A stretch of DNA of 64,000 bases from Plicaturopsis crispa FD-325 SS-3 (taxonomy: Eukaryota; Basidiomycota; Agaricomycetes; Amylocorticiales; Amylocorticiaceae), in NCBI GenBank assembly GCA_000827205.1, contig KN832557.1, positions 1,831,771 through 1,895,770 on the forward strand. The letters run 5' to 3'. Positions 48,001 to 61,150 of the stretch are shown one piece after another. Below the pieces are notes generated by a model. It was not told where the DNA came from. It saw only the letters and a program-made list of their open reading frames with translations, and searched no databases. Every line of letters begins with the position of its first letter. Within the stretch, counting starts at the first letter, position 1. A program made the translations under genes and the position numbers.

Positions 48001-51000
48001 TATGTTGGACGGATGAAGCGCCTCGACGTCCGTCAGGCCTGGCGTGAAAAGTTAGCCCTCAACATCATCATCTGGTTCATCTGCGGTTGTGCCGTTTTCG
48101 TCATCGCAATTCTCGGGGCCGTCATCTGTCCAACAGAACACGTCTTCAGCACCAGCGAACTGGCCTCGCATTCCAGCACAAGTAATCCCAACAACGTCTA
48201 CACATCCATTCGCGGAGAGGTTTTCGATCTTACCCAGATCGCAGACGTTCACCAACGCATCGTTGGCGTCGTACCGGAGAAGTCCATCCTCAAGTATGGT
48301 GGTCTGAGTGCAGACGCTATTTTTCCAGTACAGGTTTGTGAGCATGATTCTTGATTTCGTGATATAGACTAAGAAGCCCCTACATGCAGGTCAGCGCACT
48401 CTGTAACGGCGTAACTGGTTCTGTCAGTCCATACGTTGTCCTCGATTCGAGCAATACCACGGACCCCAACGCCGTATACCACGACTTCCGCGCCTTCACC
48501 AACGATTCCAGACCCGACTGGTATTTCGAGAGCATGGTGACCATGCGCTGGAACAGCCGCGTCGGTTTTCTAGGCTATGAACCCAAGGAGCTCAAGAACA
48601 TGGCTTCGGCTGGGAAATCGGTGGGCGTTTACAACGGTCTTGTTTACGATGTCACGTCGTACATCAACAACGGTCCCGCTGTGAGGGCGCCAACTGGTCA
48701 ACAAGCACCCTCGACCGATGTACATTTCATGGACGGAAGCGTACTTGATGTCTTCAAATTCAACTCGGGTCAAGACATCACGAAGAAACTCGACAACCTG
48801 AATATCGATAAGGACGTCTTGGCACGGCAGAAAGTATGCTTGCGGAACCTGTTCACCATCGGCAAAGTCGACAATCGAAACTCTGCACAATGCCTTTTCG
48901 CAACCTACATCCTGCTCGTCCTCTCCGTCATCATGGTCAGCGTCATCGGCTTCAAATTCATCGCCTCTATCAATTTCGGATCCGCTCGTGCCCCGGAAGA
49001 CCACGACAAATTCGTCATTTGCCAAGTGCCATGTTATACGGAGGGTGACAGTTCGCTTCGCAAGACGATCGACTCACTGGCCAAACTCAAGTACGATGAC
49101 AAGCGCAAACTGCTCCTCATCATCTGCGATGGTATGATTGTTGGTTCCGGGAATGACCGTCCCACTCCCCGCATTGTCCTCGATATTCTCGGCGCAGACC
49201 CCAATCTCGACCCCGAACCTCTCAGCTTCCTTTCGCTCGGTGATGGTGCCAAACAACATAACATGGGCAAGGTTTACTCCGGTCTGTACGAAGTTGCGGG
49301 TCACGTTGTGCCGTATCTTGTCGTTGTGAAGGTTGGAAAGCCGACCGAACGATCTCGGCCTGGCAATCGTGGAAAGCGTGATTCGCAAATGCTACTTATG
49401 CATTTCTTGAACAAGGTGACATCTCCGTCCATGAAGCCACTCTTCGATCGCTAACACTCCAACAGGTTCATTTTAACTCCCCCATGAACCCTTTGGAGCT
49501 AGAGATGTACCATCAAATCAAGAATGTCATCGGAGTCAACCCCACGTTCTACGAGTACTTGTTCATGGTCGACGCTGACACGACCGTTGCGCCACTTTCT
49601 GCCAATCGGCTCATCTCTGCGTGCGTACCGTGGTTTTTGTTGACCTTACCGGCGTTAACTCTCCCTTAGTATGATCCACGACAAAAAGCTTCTCGGAGTA
49701 TGTGGTGAGACTGAGCTGTCCAACGCGAAACAGTCCTTAATCACAATGATGCAAGTCAGTAAATTTTGCATTTCTCTTTCGCGCATTTTTCTTAGATGGT
49801 CCTTAGGTCTACGAATACTTCATTTCGCATCACATGGCCAAAGCCTTCGAAAGTTTGTTCGGTTCAGTGACATGCTTGCCAGGCTGTTTCACGCTCTATC
49901 GCCTTCGTACACCGGACACACACAAGCCCCTCATCATCTCCAACCAGCTCGTCCATGACTACTCCGAGAACCGGGTCGACACCTTGCACATGAAAAATCT
50001 CTTGCATCTTGGAGAGGATCGGTATCTCACAACCCTTCTCCTGAAGCATTTCCCCATGTTCAAGACACAGTTTGTACGCGACGCGCATGCGTACACTGTA
50101 GCGCCCGATGACTGGAAGGTTCTGTTGTCTCAGCGTCGCCGGTGGATCAACTCCACTGTCCACAACTTGGGCGAGCTGGTTTTCCTTGAGCAACTCTGCG
50201 GTTTCTGCTGTTTCTCGATGCGGTTTGTTGTCATGATCGATCTCCTCTCGACGCTCACTCAACCGGTTACCGTCGCATATGTACGTCTTGCTCATATGCT
50301 CTCTAACAGCTCACTGACATTCACTTGTTCCAGATTGTTTATCTCGTTTACCTTGTCACTGTTGAAAACAAGGCAATTCCGACGCTCTCGCTTATCATGA
50401 TTGCCGCCATCTATGGTATCCAAGCCCTCGTGTTCGTCATGCGTCGCAAATGGGACATGATCGGGTGGATGGTATTCTATATCCTTGCCATCCCCGTATT
50501 TTCGTTCTTCCTGCCATTGTACTCGTTCTGGAAGATGGACGACTTCTCGTGGGGTGCTACTCGTCTTGTCATGGGTGAAGCTGGCAAGAAAATGATCATT
50601 CATGTGAGTTTGGCGCCTCGTTGTATGCTGTCCTTACGAAGCTGACGCCGTTCTTTCTTCAGGACGAGGGCAAGTTCGATCCACGTGTCATCCCTCTCAA
50701 ATCCTGGAATGATTATGTATGTAGCTTCTTTATGTGTGTCACTTCGAGGAAAATGCTGACGCATCCGTCCTAGGAAAATGAACTCTGGGACAAGGAGTCG
50801 AATCATAGCATTGGATCATGGGTACCACCTGCCAAGGGCGTTCCCTACGCTGGATCCCAGACAGCATCCATATATGGCCGCGAGACGTACTACGATCCTC
50901 AGCCGCGGAGCTACTCGCCAGCTCCTTCGCAGACAGGGATGTACCCGCCACAGGTTGGGATGTATCCTCCGCCAGGATATCAATCTGGACGAAACACGCC

Positions 51001-51313
51001 CATGTCTGCGTCTCCGCTTCGACCTATGAGCGACGTCCTATATCAGCCTGCGCCTTCTAGACCCGTTACCAACTATCTAGACGTCGCGATTCCCCAGACT
51101 GGTGGCTCGGACAACGGGGACTATGGCTCTGGTGCACCGAGCGATGTGGAACTTGAGCAGGCAGTGCAGAACATACTGCGTTCTGCGGATCTCAATACCG
51201 TCACGAAACGCGGGATCCGCAAAAATCTCGAGGACCAATACGGAATGGACTTGACGGCGCGCAAAGCCACGATCAATGCTGCTATTGATCGTGTCCTTCT
51301 GAGCCATGCTTGA
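45061..51313 (+). CDS. MCS1: Chitin synthase with N-terminal myosin motor domain (class V-type)
   Basis: A plasma-membrane enzyme that polymerises UDP-GlcNAc into chitin and has a fused myosin-like motor thought to guide vesicle delivery at the hyphal tip. Ten exons join in frame to 1920 residues. The motor spans about residues 1-770, with P-loop [12 protein letters not shown], switch I-like [10 protein letters not shown] and switch II-like FDLPGPQ. Two cytochrome b5-like segments follow ([20 protein letters not shown] and [20 protein letters not shown]), with membrane helices before and between. The catalytic domain shows [26 protein letters not shown] and QRRRW. C-terminal helices end at [15 protein letters not shown] Pro/Tyr-rich linker leads to a DEK-C domain, [20 protein letters not shown]. 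Transcription is convergent with the STE6-type gene. Confidence 0.96.
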
Positions 51314-52164
51314 TTGGACATTGGACACTGTTTTCTTCTTGGATTTTCTTGCTGTCGTGTGGCGTCGTCAACTTACTACATATCTCCCCCCGCTCTTTAT
51401 GATAATTCTGGACTCTTAGCTGTTATCCTGCATCATGTCCCCCGCACTCCTGTCGATAACTGGACTCTGCATCCCATCCATGTGTTCTACTCATATAATA
51501 GCATACAGACATGGCCCTTCTGGAAATCGTAATATTCATGGTACAAGTATTTATGTATGTGGGACTAAGCATGATAGTATATTGACACTAGATATGTGAG
51601 CATTCATATGGCATGTCTATAGCAGACGCCGAGATTGCGAGGCAGGTTGCAGTGCAACTTGGACGCGACGCTGAGTTTGAACCTTACATGCTTATTTTGC
51701 TACTTCGCCCTCGACACTCCCTCCACTTGCCCTGCTTACTATATATACTTGCCCTTGCCCTGATCGACAGCCCTCGACGCTGCTTGGAATTTTACTGGTC
51801 GTCCTTCTGCGCATCTGCGCAACTGGCCGTTTCATCTTTCCAACGTCTCGAACATTCCACTATCATGCGCCGCACATAGTATGGGCAATGTCAAGTCTGA
51901 AGGCCGAGAAATTTACGTCACTTTCCATGCAGGGTATGCGAGCGTTTCATGATCTCTATTCATGAGCTCTATCCTGGTAAGTATGAGAAATACACTTGAT
52001 GTAGTAGTAGTTATACAGTGCGTGCGTGAGTTAACGTTGTATCGATGCAGTGGGTCTTTAGTAAGAGGAAACGAATAATCCGAAGGTCGAACATAATCAT
52101 AAAGGCGTTGTGAGAAAAAAATGAAGCAAGAGAAAGAAAGAGATAGACAGGAAAAGAAAGGCAA
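51314..52164. other. Convergent 3' spacer of 0.85 kb
   Basis: It contains the 3' ends of the chitin synthase and STE6-type genes. A purine-rich stretch (GAAAGAAAGAG near 52131) precedes the exporter stop codon. No gene is supported. Confidence 0.5.
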
Positions 52165-55100
52165 CTACTCGCCAGCCCATTCGCCGCCGCTGGCAAGCTG
52201 CGCGAACACACCGTTCCGCGCCATGAGGTCCTCGTACGTGCCCTCCTCTGCCACTGCGCCCTCGTGGACGACAACGATCCGGTCGCACATGCGCATGGCC
52301 GCCAGCTTGTGCGTCACCATGACCGTCGTGCGGCCGATCTTAGCACGGCGGATCGTCTCCAGCACGGCGGCCTCGTTCGACGGGTCGAGCGCAGACGTGC
52401 ACTCATCCAAAATGAGGACGCGCGACGGCCGGGCGAGCGCCCGCGCGATCTGCAAACGCTGGGCCTGGCCACCGGAAATCAAGGACGCGTTTTCGCCGAC
52501 CATAGTGTCGTAGCCCTGCGGGAGGGACATGATGAACTCGTGCACGTTGGCCGCTTTCGCGGCCCTGCGGACGTCTGTCGGCGATATCCGCTCGTTCCCG
52601 TACGCGATGTTGTCTGCGACCGTAGCGTCGAAGAGGTTGGGGTTTTGGCTGACGACAGCGACATGTTCCCGCAGGTACGTGGCGTCGGTGGTGTGCAGTT
52701 GGCTGGGTCCGATGGAAAGCGAGCCAGAATCGGGTTCGTAGAGGCGCTGGAGGAGGGCCGCAATGGTCGATTTGCCTGAGCCAGAAGCTCCGACAACAGC
52801 CACACATTCCCCATCAGCGAACTTCATAGAGATGTTCTTCAGGACTTGAACCTCTGGGCGTTCGGGGTAGGCAAAGGTGACACGGTCAATGGAGACGTCG
52901 CCGGCGATGGGTGGCCGGAGAACGCCACGGGACTCGTCGGTGGTAGTGGAGAGCCTCAAAAGTTGGTTGAAATCCCGAGTGGCCTGCACCGACTTGGCAA
53001 TCTTTTGAGTGAAAGCCATGAGCTGCGAGCCGATGGTGACGGTGAACACCACGAGGTTAAGGACTTCGACCATTTGCAGGTACGTGTACGTTCCACGGGC
53101 GATGAGGACGGCTCCGACGTAGAAGAGGAGGGCTTCTGCGAAGTAGATGAGTGCACTGGCGACGCCGTATGTGCAGCCTTCGACCAATGCACCCTTGATA
53201 CCGGTGTGAAGCGCCTCGTCGGTGGCGTTGTCGAACTGCCGCTGGAATATGCTTTCAAACGCCATTGAGCGAATGCCGCGAATGTTCGAGATGGCCTAAA
53301 AATCACACGATCAGCTAGTGCTACATTACAGAATGGGAGAGAGAACACACCTCGTAGTATCCTTTTGCGACATCCTCCCGAGCACGCTTGTTCCGGAGCT
53401 CGCATTTGGCCGCCAGGCTAGTCTGCAGTGCCATCGTGCCCGCAAAGATGGGTGCGATCGCAAAGCCGACCAACGTCAGCTGCCAGCCGCGGATGAGCGC
53501 CCAGATCAAGCCGACACCGAGCATCGCGCAGACGACAACGCACTGCCCGAGCACCGTCGCGATGAGCGTGCGCGCGTCGTCGCCGTCCTTGATGAGCACC
53601 TGCACGAGGCGCACGGGGCTGTTCGCGCTGCGGTCGAACCACTTCTTGTCCTGTGCGAGGATGAGGCGGAAGCAGGTGTTCCGGATGCGCGTCAGCCAGG
53701 TCATCGCGGCGGTCTCCATGATAAAGTACTTCAGCCCGATGAGGAGCCCATCCAGGGCTGCGATGCCGAGAACGAGGCCGCCGTACTGGTTGATGACCGT
53801 GCTGTCCTTGGCGCCGATGGAGACCTCGAAGAGGAGACGGGAGAGGAGGAAGGAGAAGATAGGCGTCATGGCGCCGCTGAGAAGGCACACGACGAGCCCG
53901 AGGAGAACATAGGGCTTGTAGGGGACCGTGGGGTAGACATCGCGGACGAGCTGCATGAACGATTGTTGCTGCCCATCGGACGCAGCAGACGGTGCGTCCT
54001 CGGACTGAGCCTTTACAACCTTGACCGTCGTCAGTGGGGGCAGCTTCACGTCGTCCCAGCGCGTACGGGGTGCCCGTCGGCTGCCAAGGCGTTTCGATGA
54101 GGCCTGCGTGCCACTGCGCTGCAGGGCAGCCTTCTCGGAGTCATAACTGGAGTTGTCTTGAGCAAAGATTGTGGTCGAGCTAGCGAGTGATGGGTGTTTG
54201 GTGGAATACACGGGGGATGTGGGCGAGAACTGGAGGCTGCGGCGTCGACTGGGGACGTTATGAGAGGCGGGCGGGGGAGGGAAAGAGGGGACGTCGATGC
54301 TGGACCGGCGTCTTGGCCTATCTTGCAGATCCTTCGCGAAGGCATCCGCAGGAACGAAGTGGCTCACGCGCTTAGAGTCGCGGGAGGCGTCGGGGGCTGG
54401 CAGACCAGGCGGCTTCGTGAGGTCGTGGACGACATCAAACATCCAGTTTCCCATGGTAATAGGACGGAGTGCAGCACCTGCAATGCTCTGGTGCTTGACG
54501 CTGAATGGCCTGCGGTCGAAGTCCTCTTCCATCTCCATCTCCATTTCTTCCAGGAGGGCCTCGACATCTTGGACCTTCTCGCCCTCTGCTGGAACAAAGC
54601 CGCCAGTGGCACCCTGGACCTCCATCATGGCACGGAAGTCGCCAGTCTCAGCCACTTCGAGGTCGCTGCGGTAGCCCTGTTCCACTACTTCTCCGCCCTT
54701 GAGCACGTATACAAAGTCGTCGGCGCCTATTTGTGAGAGGTCGTGTGTGATTACAATGGTTGTCTTGTTCTGTCGCCACCGCTTGATAGCCTCGAACACC
54801 AGGACTCGCGAGGTCGCGTCCAGCGCGGACGTCGCTTCGTCTGTGAAGTCGAGCTATGGTCAGAATGACAGGCATCAAGAGATCAAAAGACTGCGACTTA
54901 CCGAGAACTAATACAGTGGGATTCCGGAGCCGAGCCCGAGCCATAGCAAGGCGCTGTTTCTGGCCACCAGATAATAGCTGCCCGCCATTGCCAAGCTTCG
55001 TGTCGTATCCGTCGGGCAAGTCGCGGATGAAATCATGCATAAGCGCCGCCCTGCAGGCCTCGATGACCTCCTCACGCGTCGCGTCCTCAGGGCGCCTGCC

Positions 55101-56704
55101 ACTGCCCGGCCCGGCCAGGCCCATGGCGACGTTGTCGTGTACACTCATATCGAATAGAATACAGCTTTGCGCGACGCCGGCGACGTGCTGGCGCGTCCAG
55201 CGCTCATCGAGATAATGCACATCCTGGTCGTCGAGCTGGATCACGCCCGACTGCGCGTCGTACATGCGCAGCAGGAGCTGCGCGATCGTCGATTTCCCCG
55301 ACCCAGATCCTCCGACGATGAACGTCGTCTCGCGCGCCGGGAGGAACAGCGAGACGTTCGAGAGCACCGGCATGCCTGGGCGCGAGGGGTACGCGAACGT
55401 GACATCGTGCAGCGCGAACTCGCCCTCGCATTTCGCGGGCGCGATCTTGCGGAGGTACGTCGGGCGGCGGTGCAGCTGCCCGGGGGCGGGCGCGTCGACG
55501 AGCGCGAGCAGCTCTGCGATGGCGAACTTGCCCTTCGCGAGGACGATGAACTGCGGAATGCACATCTGGAGGTTGCTGGTCGCGATGAGGCACGCCCAGA
55601 ACACGGACATGACGTCACCCGCGCTGACGTGGCCCTCGCGCACGAGCTTCGCGCCGAACCAGAAGCCCTGCACGAACATGCCCATCATGACGAACTGTGC
55701 CATCGCGCTCGTGAGGCCCCACACGCCGTTGAGCTTGCGCGCAGCGCCGCGCACGCGCTCGAGCGTCGCCGCGAGGACAGTGCGCTCGTGCGGGGCGGCG
55801 TTGAAGGCCTTGACGGTGGCGATGGCGGCGACGGCGCGGTCGACGAGGGTGGCTGCGCTGGCGGTCTCGGCACGCTCGACGGCGAGGAGGGGGCCTGCGA
55901 CGCCCTGCGAGAGCCCCTGGATGAGGACGAGTGCGGGCACCGCGGACAAGATGACGAGGGTGAGGGACCAGGAGCGCTGGAAGGCGAGCGCGAGGCAGGT
56001 GATGCAGGTGGTGAGGTACTGCAGCAGCATCCCGGACGCGAGGCTGGATGCCATGCGCACGTCGTCGGTTTCCCTAAAAGTTGTTGAGTGGCTGCGCGCG
56101 CGTCACAATTTATGCACGGGACTCACCTGGCAAACTTGGCCATCAGGCCACCGGCGCCGTCCGCACTGACCGTGCCCTCTGCACCCATCTTGGTGTCAAA
56201 CCAGACCATGTCTTTGTTGGTGACTGCCGCGTAAACGCGTTTGCGGAGGGCCATCACGTTGCGTTCACCGGTCCAAATCCACAGGCTAGATGTGATGCTG
56301 CTGAGGGCGAGGGCGCCGACACCGAGACCAAGGAGCTCGAGGGCGGCGAGGCCAACACCCTGGAGGAGCGCGTCTTTGTCCTGTTGCGAGGGGTTTGAAA
56401 GAGGGAAGGCGGCAAAGGCGTCGAAGTTTTGACCGATGACATATGTCATGAACGGCGCGATGCCACCAGCGATCATGGAGGTGATTATGGCCGGTAGAAC
56501 GAGCAAGAGAAGGTGGCGGCGCGAAACGAGAGAGAAAAGGAGTCGAATGGAGGGTGTAGGACCGGCCGGTGCTGTGTGAACGGATGCCGCTGGAGATACT
56601 GGCTGTTTGACATCCGGTGCGATGGTTGAAGGAGACTGAGTGAGTTCGTATTCTGGTTTCGTCGTTGCGGTCGTGTCGACTGCGAGTGCCGTAGGGCGTC
56701 GCAT
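52165..56704 (-). CDS. STE6: Full-size ABC exporter, STE6 (a-factor pheromone transporter) type
   Basis: Four exons (56127-56704, 54902-56073, 53351-54840, 52165-53295) join to 1456 residues with a TMD1-NBD1-linker-TMD2-NBD2 layout. TMD1 starts LLFSLVSRRHLLLLVLPAII. NBD1 has Walker A GGSGSGKST, Q-loop VAGVAQSCILFD, signature LLSGGQKQR and Walker B VLVLDEATSALD. A linker of about 250 residues carries an acidic stretch (EEMEMEMEEDFD) and an RRRSS/RRRSL phosphosite-like segment. TMD2 includes YPTVPYKPYVLLGLVVCLLS. NBD2 has Walker A GASGSGKST, signature LISGGQAQR and Walker B VLILDECTSALD. Both sites look intact. Basidiomycete STE6 exports farnesylated lipopeptide pheromone; multidrug ABCB exporters share the layout, so STE6 is likely rather than proven. 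The third splice is at GGATACTACGAG/GCCATC. Confidence 0.9.
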
Positions 56705-59346
56705 CGTGTTCGTGGCAGGATGGGGGGATGAGGAGAGAAGGAGGGAGAGAAAATATCGAGAGCCATGGCTTTGAACAATTGTCGAGGACGAACAATGGGA
56801 CTCGGACGTAATAGCGGACAATAGGGATCGCACCGAATGCTCCCTTTCTCTTTGTCTCCTTCAAAGGGCCATCGATGGATCCAGACCAGATTGAGGGGCG
56901 TGCCTTGGCGGTGGCAGCCGTCGTCGCAGGCTCCAGGGGATGAACAGCGACGAGAGGGCCTTGTCAACGTCGGGTACTATGAGCAGGCATTTCAGGACTT
57001 GGTACGCATGCGGCACGCAGATCGATGGCGAAAGCTACACAGGTTGGTAGAACATGATTCCGAGCGCTTGTCATTCTCGATCTCGCTGTCGTGGTCATCG
57101 TCGGGAACAGTGTCGAGATGGCTCTGCTCAACGACGTGAACGACGAGCTCGATACAATTCCTGCAATTTCCCCATTCGGATATGATGTACAAATAATCAT
57201 CAACAGAGCTGAAGCCACGCGGCTACTCACCGCCATTATTCTTTGCCTTCTTTGCCTTCTCACTCACACTCAACTCGTGCTATGGACCTATAGCTACGAC
57301 CGTCTCGGATTGCTCAAGGCAACAACGAAGTAGATAAGACCTGACGAAAAGGTCGCCAAGGGAAGGTTAGACCCGCTACACAGACCTGTTTGTCTATTCT
57401 CATGGCTCACGCACGCAAACCTGTCTGTCCTGGCGCATGGAGGGGCCGCTGGAGATATCTTGGAACTGTGCGCGGACCATTCCACCAGACACAGACTTAT
57501 CCCTGTCATCATACTTGCTCAATAAGGCCCCAACGCACGGTGCCCGCTTTCAGAGCTTTGACGTCGCGCTCGCCACCGCCATATAGTGCGCTTCACACTT
57601 CTCTCGGCAAGCAGCAGAATTATTCCGCGCAGGCCTCCTTCGTTGTTCTGCCGCCTCAAAACCGGTAAGTTGCCTTTGATGAATCCATTCACCACCTTTG
57701 GATGGGACACCCGTGCGCACCCCTTCCCAGCAATGGACGGCTCACAAGACATTCCGTTTCGGCCCTTTGGCTACGAATATCAAGTCAGCCTCGGCCGTTC
57801 TCCGTGCGTGATCTTGCGGGAAGATTATGCCTCGCATCGCCTTTCTGACCGTCGTGGTTTTCCAGCTTTTGAGCGCTCCATGTGGCTTCCAAGGCCCAGT
57901 GGCAAGGGGCCACCTCTGACGGCGACACCGTCCTCCACTCGGCTGCAAGCTTACCTGTTGCTGCACGGGTTCAGGCGCGGAGCCCAGTGTCTACCGATCG
58001 AATTCGCGCCCGGACCCGGACCCTCCACCGAGTAGAACCAGGTCGAGCACCACTTGCGAGTGCGCTGTCATGGATCCAGGCATCGATAAGGCGACGACGT
58101 ACCCCTCAGCGCAGATCGTGTCGTCGCGTACATGCGTCTGCCGATGTTCTCCGCAGTGCGCGTGGTGCTCACTGTGTCACTGCTCGTCGACCTCGTTCTG
58201 TTGACCCTCCCTCGGGACGCCGTTGCAGATCGTATTGACTTCAGCGCCGTCCCCCTTTCGAAATGTCTTTACGAGGCCTCCTCAATCAGGCGACTTTGAG
58301 GACATCCTACGCGCACAGCCGAGCGAGGACCGGGATCTCAAGCTGAAAAGCGCGGTTAAGGAAGCGTACGATGCATTTCAACCCTGTCTTACAGCGCAGT
58401 GAACCTAGCCAACGGCATTGCTCGATGGTCGGTCTCTTTGCGCTGCTGTGCGTGCCGATTCCCAGCCGCTATACCGATGGTGGGGGTACCAGTCGACAAC
58501 GGCGCTCTTGCTTGTCCGGTTCCACAGTGATTCGACATGCTGTTCTGACATCCACACGACTCTCTTTAACTCGATGGATCAGGTTGCACGAGGAGGACGA
58601 GACGCTGGATGTTCCTCTCATGCGGATTGTGTGTGCGCTGAGAGGGAGGTGAAATCTACAACGCAGAAGATATGACAGTAACACGACAATGCTGGGCTGG
58701 GACTGGAGGAAAGGATACGCATCGCCTGCACGATATACTCCACGGTATGCATGACTCATTTTTCTACACTGCACTCAGTGCACTGCCAATCCGTTTACAA
58801 TCGATTCTTGTATCACTGTAATGTCTTTCTGCTTGCCTTACAGCGGTCACTTTCGCCGACGCGTATGTAGTGGTGTCAATTCAAGTCTATGCAACTTCTC
58901 TGCGCTCGCTACTGTAACTTATACTCAGCAAGCCGGTAGTGCGCCTTCTCATCTTGAGCAAGTACTATACCATGCACATGCCAATCTCCCCACCGACTGG
59001 TGAGTGCCAGGTGGACGCGCATCGCCATGACATGAACCAACTCGAGTCGAGCGTTGCTGGAGGAACTCCGGAGCCGACTCGCGTCGGACACAGCCGCAAC
59101 CGCCGACGTCGCATCCGAACGACTCAACGAGACTCAGCGCCACCCAGCGCCAAGTCAGTACTGCATTTCAAACTGGCAGCTCGCTAGCAACCCAGTCATT
59201 AGTCCATGTATAGTAAGTAAGTATCATGACTCACGAAGCGATGTGCTGGCGATTTATTTAAAGCAGCCCCTTTACCCCAGTAGCGCTTGGACTTAAACCT
59301 CATCCACCACCACATATACTTAGCTCCCACATCCACGTCCAGCACC
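56705..59346. other. 2.6-kb gene-poor region with coding-like fragments
   Basis: Beyond the STE6 promoter there is no gene I can support. Short segments look coding-like on plus: GYYEQAFQDLVRMRHADRWR near 56972, FRPFGYEYQVSLGRSPCVIL near 57760 and DFEDILRAQPSEDRDLKLKS near 58290. They sit in frames broken by stops with no consistent splice sites. They may be remnants of a decayed host gene or chance. No repeat structure was found. Confidence 0.4.
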
Positions 59347-59937
59347 ATGACGCGAACATATTCGATGCGACGCACCACTGGTAAGCCCCTCACGCTGCGT
59401 CCTGCACGACCGCACCCTCATACTGTAGCTTCAGCCGCGCCCCGCGCAGCGAGGAACCACCGCTACGCAAAGGAGGACCGCATCGTCCGGTGGGGGCCCG
59501 CGCACTTTGTGTGCAACGGCATCGTCGACGGGGCGAACCCCGAGCTGCAGGAGGGCACGGACTGTTATATCCTCGAGAGCGAGCTTGCGCGGGACTGGAG
59601 GGACCAGTACAGCAACGAGGAGAGGAAGCCTGCGCCGCCGTTGGTTATCGACTCGCTCCTCGACATCGCGCGTCCTGCTAAACCAAAGGGTGAGTAGTAC
59701 TTGTCCTGATGCTCGTCGGGAGGGGCTCAGTATATCCGCCGGGTAGGTATCGCGAAGGAGTTCGAGGTGATTGAGTCTGTCCAGCGGGTTGTCGCCCTGG
59801 ATGATGCAGAGTATGCCATGGCCGACGATGACGAATGGGAGAACGTATGCGCCCCAGCGGACAGCACCAAGACCACCAGCAAGGACAGGTCCACATACTC
59901 GTCGGTGCTCCGGGGTTTGCGTTGGTCGGGTCGGTGA
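59347..59937 (+). CDS. Small hypothetical protein
   Basis: Three exons (59347-59380, 59429-59689, 59747-59937) join in frame to 161 residues. The N-terminus MTRTYSMRRTT is short and basic. The most structured part is KEDRIVRWGPAHFVCNGIVD and GTDCYILESELARDWRDQYS, then KEFEVIESVQRVVALDDAEY and an acidic MADDDEWENV. No signal peptide or membrane helix is visible and I recognise no family. The two introns have GT-AG ends and 48-57 nt lengths typical of the region. The C-terminal end after SKDRSTYSS is uncertain because an overlapping frame continues to 60032. Confidence 0.5.
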
Positions 59938-60317
59938 TGAGCGATACGCTTGAAGCGTCGGAGGATTTGGAGTTGAACGTTCTGGCGCTCACCTGCTATG
60001 ATACCACGGATGAGGAAACCCTACAGCATTAGCATCATTAATACCACAGCCTTATAATACCAACCATGCTATATTCGTTGATCCTACTCCGCCTTGGTTT
60101 GACGCAAGAACGTGATCGCAAGTTTCCAGACGCAGGTACCCTCGAGGATGGTGCTCAGTGACGACTGAAGTTGTGGGGTTAGCCCAAGCTCTGTCCTGCA
60201 CTCAAATGAAGCGATCGAATGCATGCTGTTTTCATAGTCTTTTTTTGCGCAGTAATGTGGCATGTGGGAGGATACAGCGTGGCAATGCGAGTGAATAGAC
60301 AGCAAAAGACCCAATAT
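59938..60317. other. Convergent spacer before RPP1, no gene supported
   Basis: The region between the small hypothetical gene and the RPP1 stop codon; no signal beyond probable 3' untranslated sequence. Confidence 0.5.
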
Positions 60318-60909
60318 CTAGTCGAAGAGACCGAAGCCCTAAGAAAACACTGTCTCAGCAAAACCAACGTCAAGACAGAACATTCAAAACGCACCATGTC
60401 GTCGTCGGACTCCTCCTTCTCCTCCTCCTTCTTCTCTTCCTCCTTTGGTGCCTCGGCGGCAGCGGCAGCGCCACCAGCAGCAGGGGCCGCACCGCCTGCG
60501 GCGGGTGCTCCACCACCGGCACCGACGTTGGAGAGGAGATCCTTGATGTTCTTTCCCTCAAGCGCCTTTGCGAGGAGCGATGCCCATATGGGCTCAATGT
60601 CGACGGATGCAGCGGAGGTCAGCGCGACGATTTTGTCGGACTGGAGATGTGTTAAGTGAAAATAGACGATGCGTTATAAAAGCTAGCTCACGGTGATTTC
60701 AATACCGTCATCGGCGAGGATGAGAGCGGCGTAGCTCGCAGCGAGATCGGAAGAGGCCTAGAAAACGGGCGAAAGTTCAGTACGAGGTTCTTCCAAGTCC
60801 ATCCAAGCCATCATCGCTGCATCCATCCCCCACACCACCGAATGCGAATGCAACGACAACGAAACCTGGGCGTACGGGTACTAGCACGGCGTTGAACGGG
60901 TCTCACCAT
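60318..60909 (-). CDS. RPP1: 60S acidic ribosomal protein P1
   Basis: A stalk protein of the large ribosomal subunit that recruits translation factors. Four exons (60907-60909, 60692-60757, 60395-60640, 60318-60338) join to 111 residues. The ATG forms exon 1 alone. Exon 2 is [20 protein letters not shown], exon 3 carries [37 protein letters not shown] and the Ala/Gly hinge with [17 protein letters not shown]. The last exon of seven codons (including the stop) encodes only GFGLFD, the invariant stalk tail. The first intron is 149 nt, the others about 51-56 nt. It is divergent from the metallophosphoesterase gene (241 nt between ATGs). Confidence 0.95.
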
Positions 60910-61150
60910 TGGAAATGGGCGCAGCGGCGGTAGATTTGAGGTCGGGGACGTTGGTGGGTACAGCGGCGACAACTGTCGAGGGCAAATCTGGCTTGGGCAC
61001 GCAACGTGGCATCCGAGTGCCGATGACAGACTTCCGCTCCTTCACAGCCCTTCACACTTTCTGGACTTGGGATCTGCGCCCCTCAGCTTGTCGTTTCTTC
61101 TTGCCGCTGCTCGTGCACGAATCTTTCCAGCGGAAACCACGAGCGGCAAT

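Noticed and set aside
55264-56169. Long plus-strand open frames (about 300 codons) opposite the STE6-type gene
   Set aside because: They mirror a GC-rich exon of a clearly real ABC transporter on the other strand and have Arg/Ala-rich composition with no domain. They are shadow frames.
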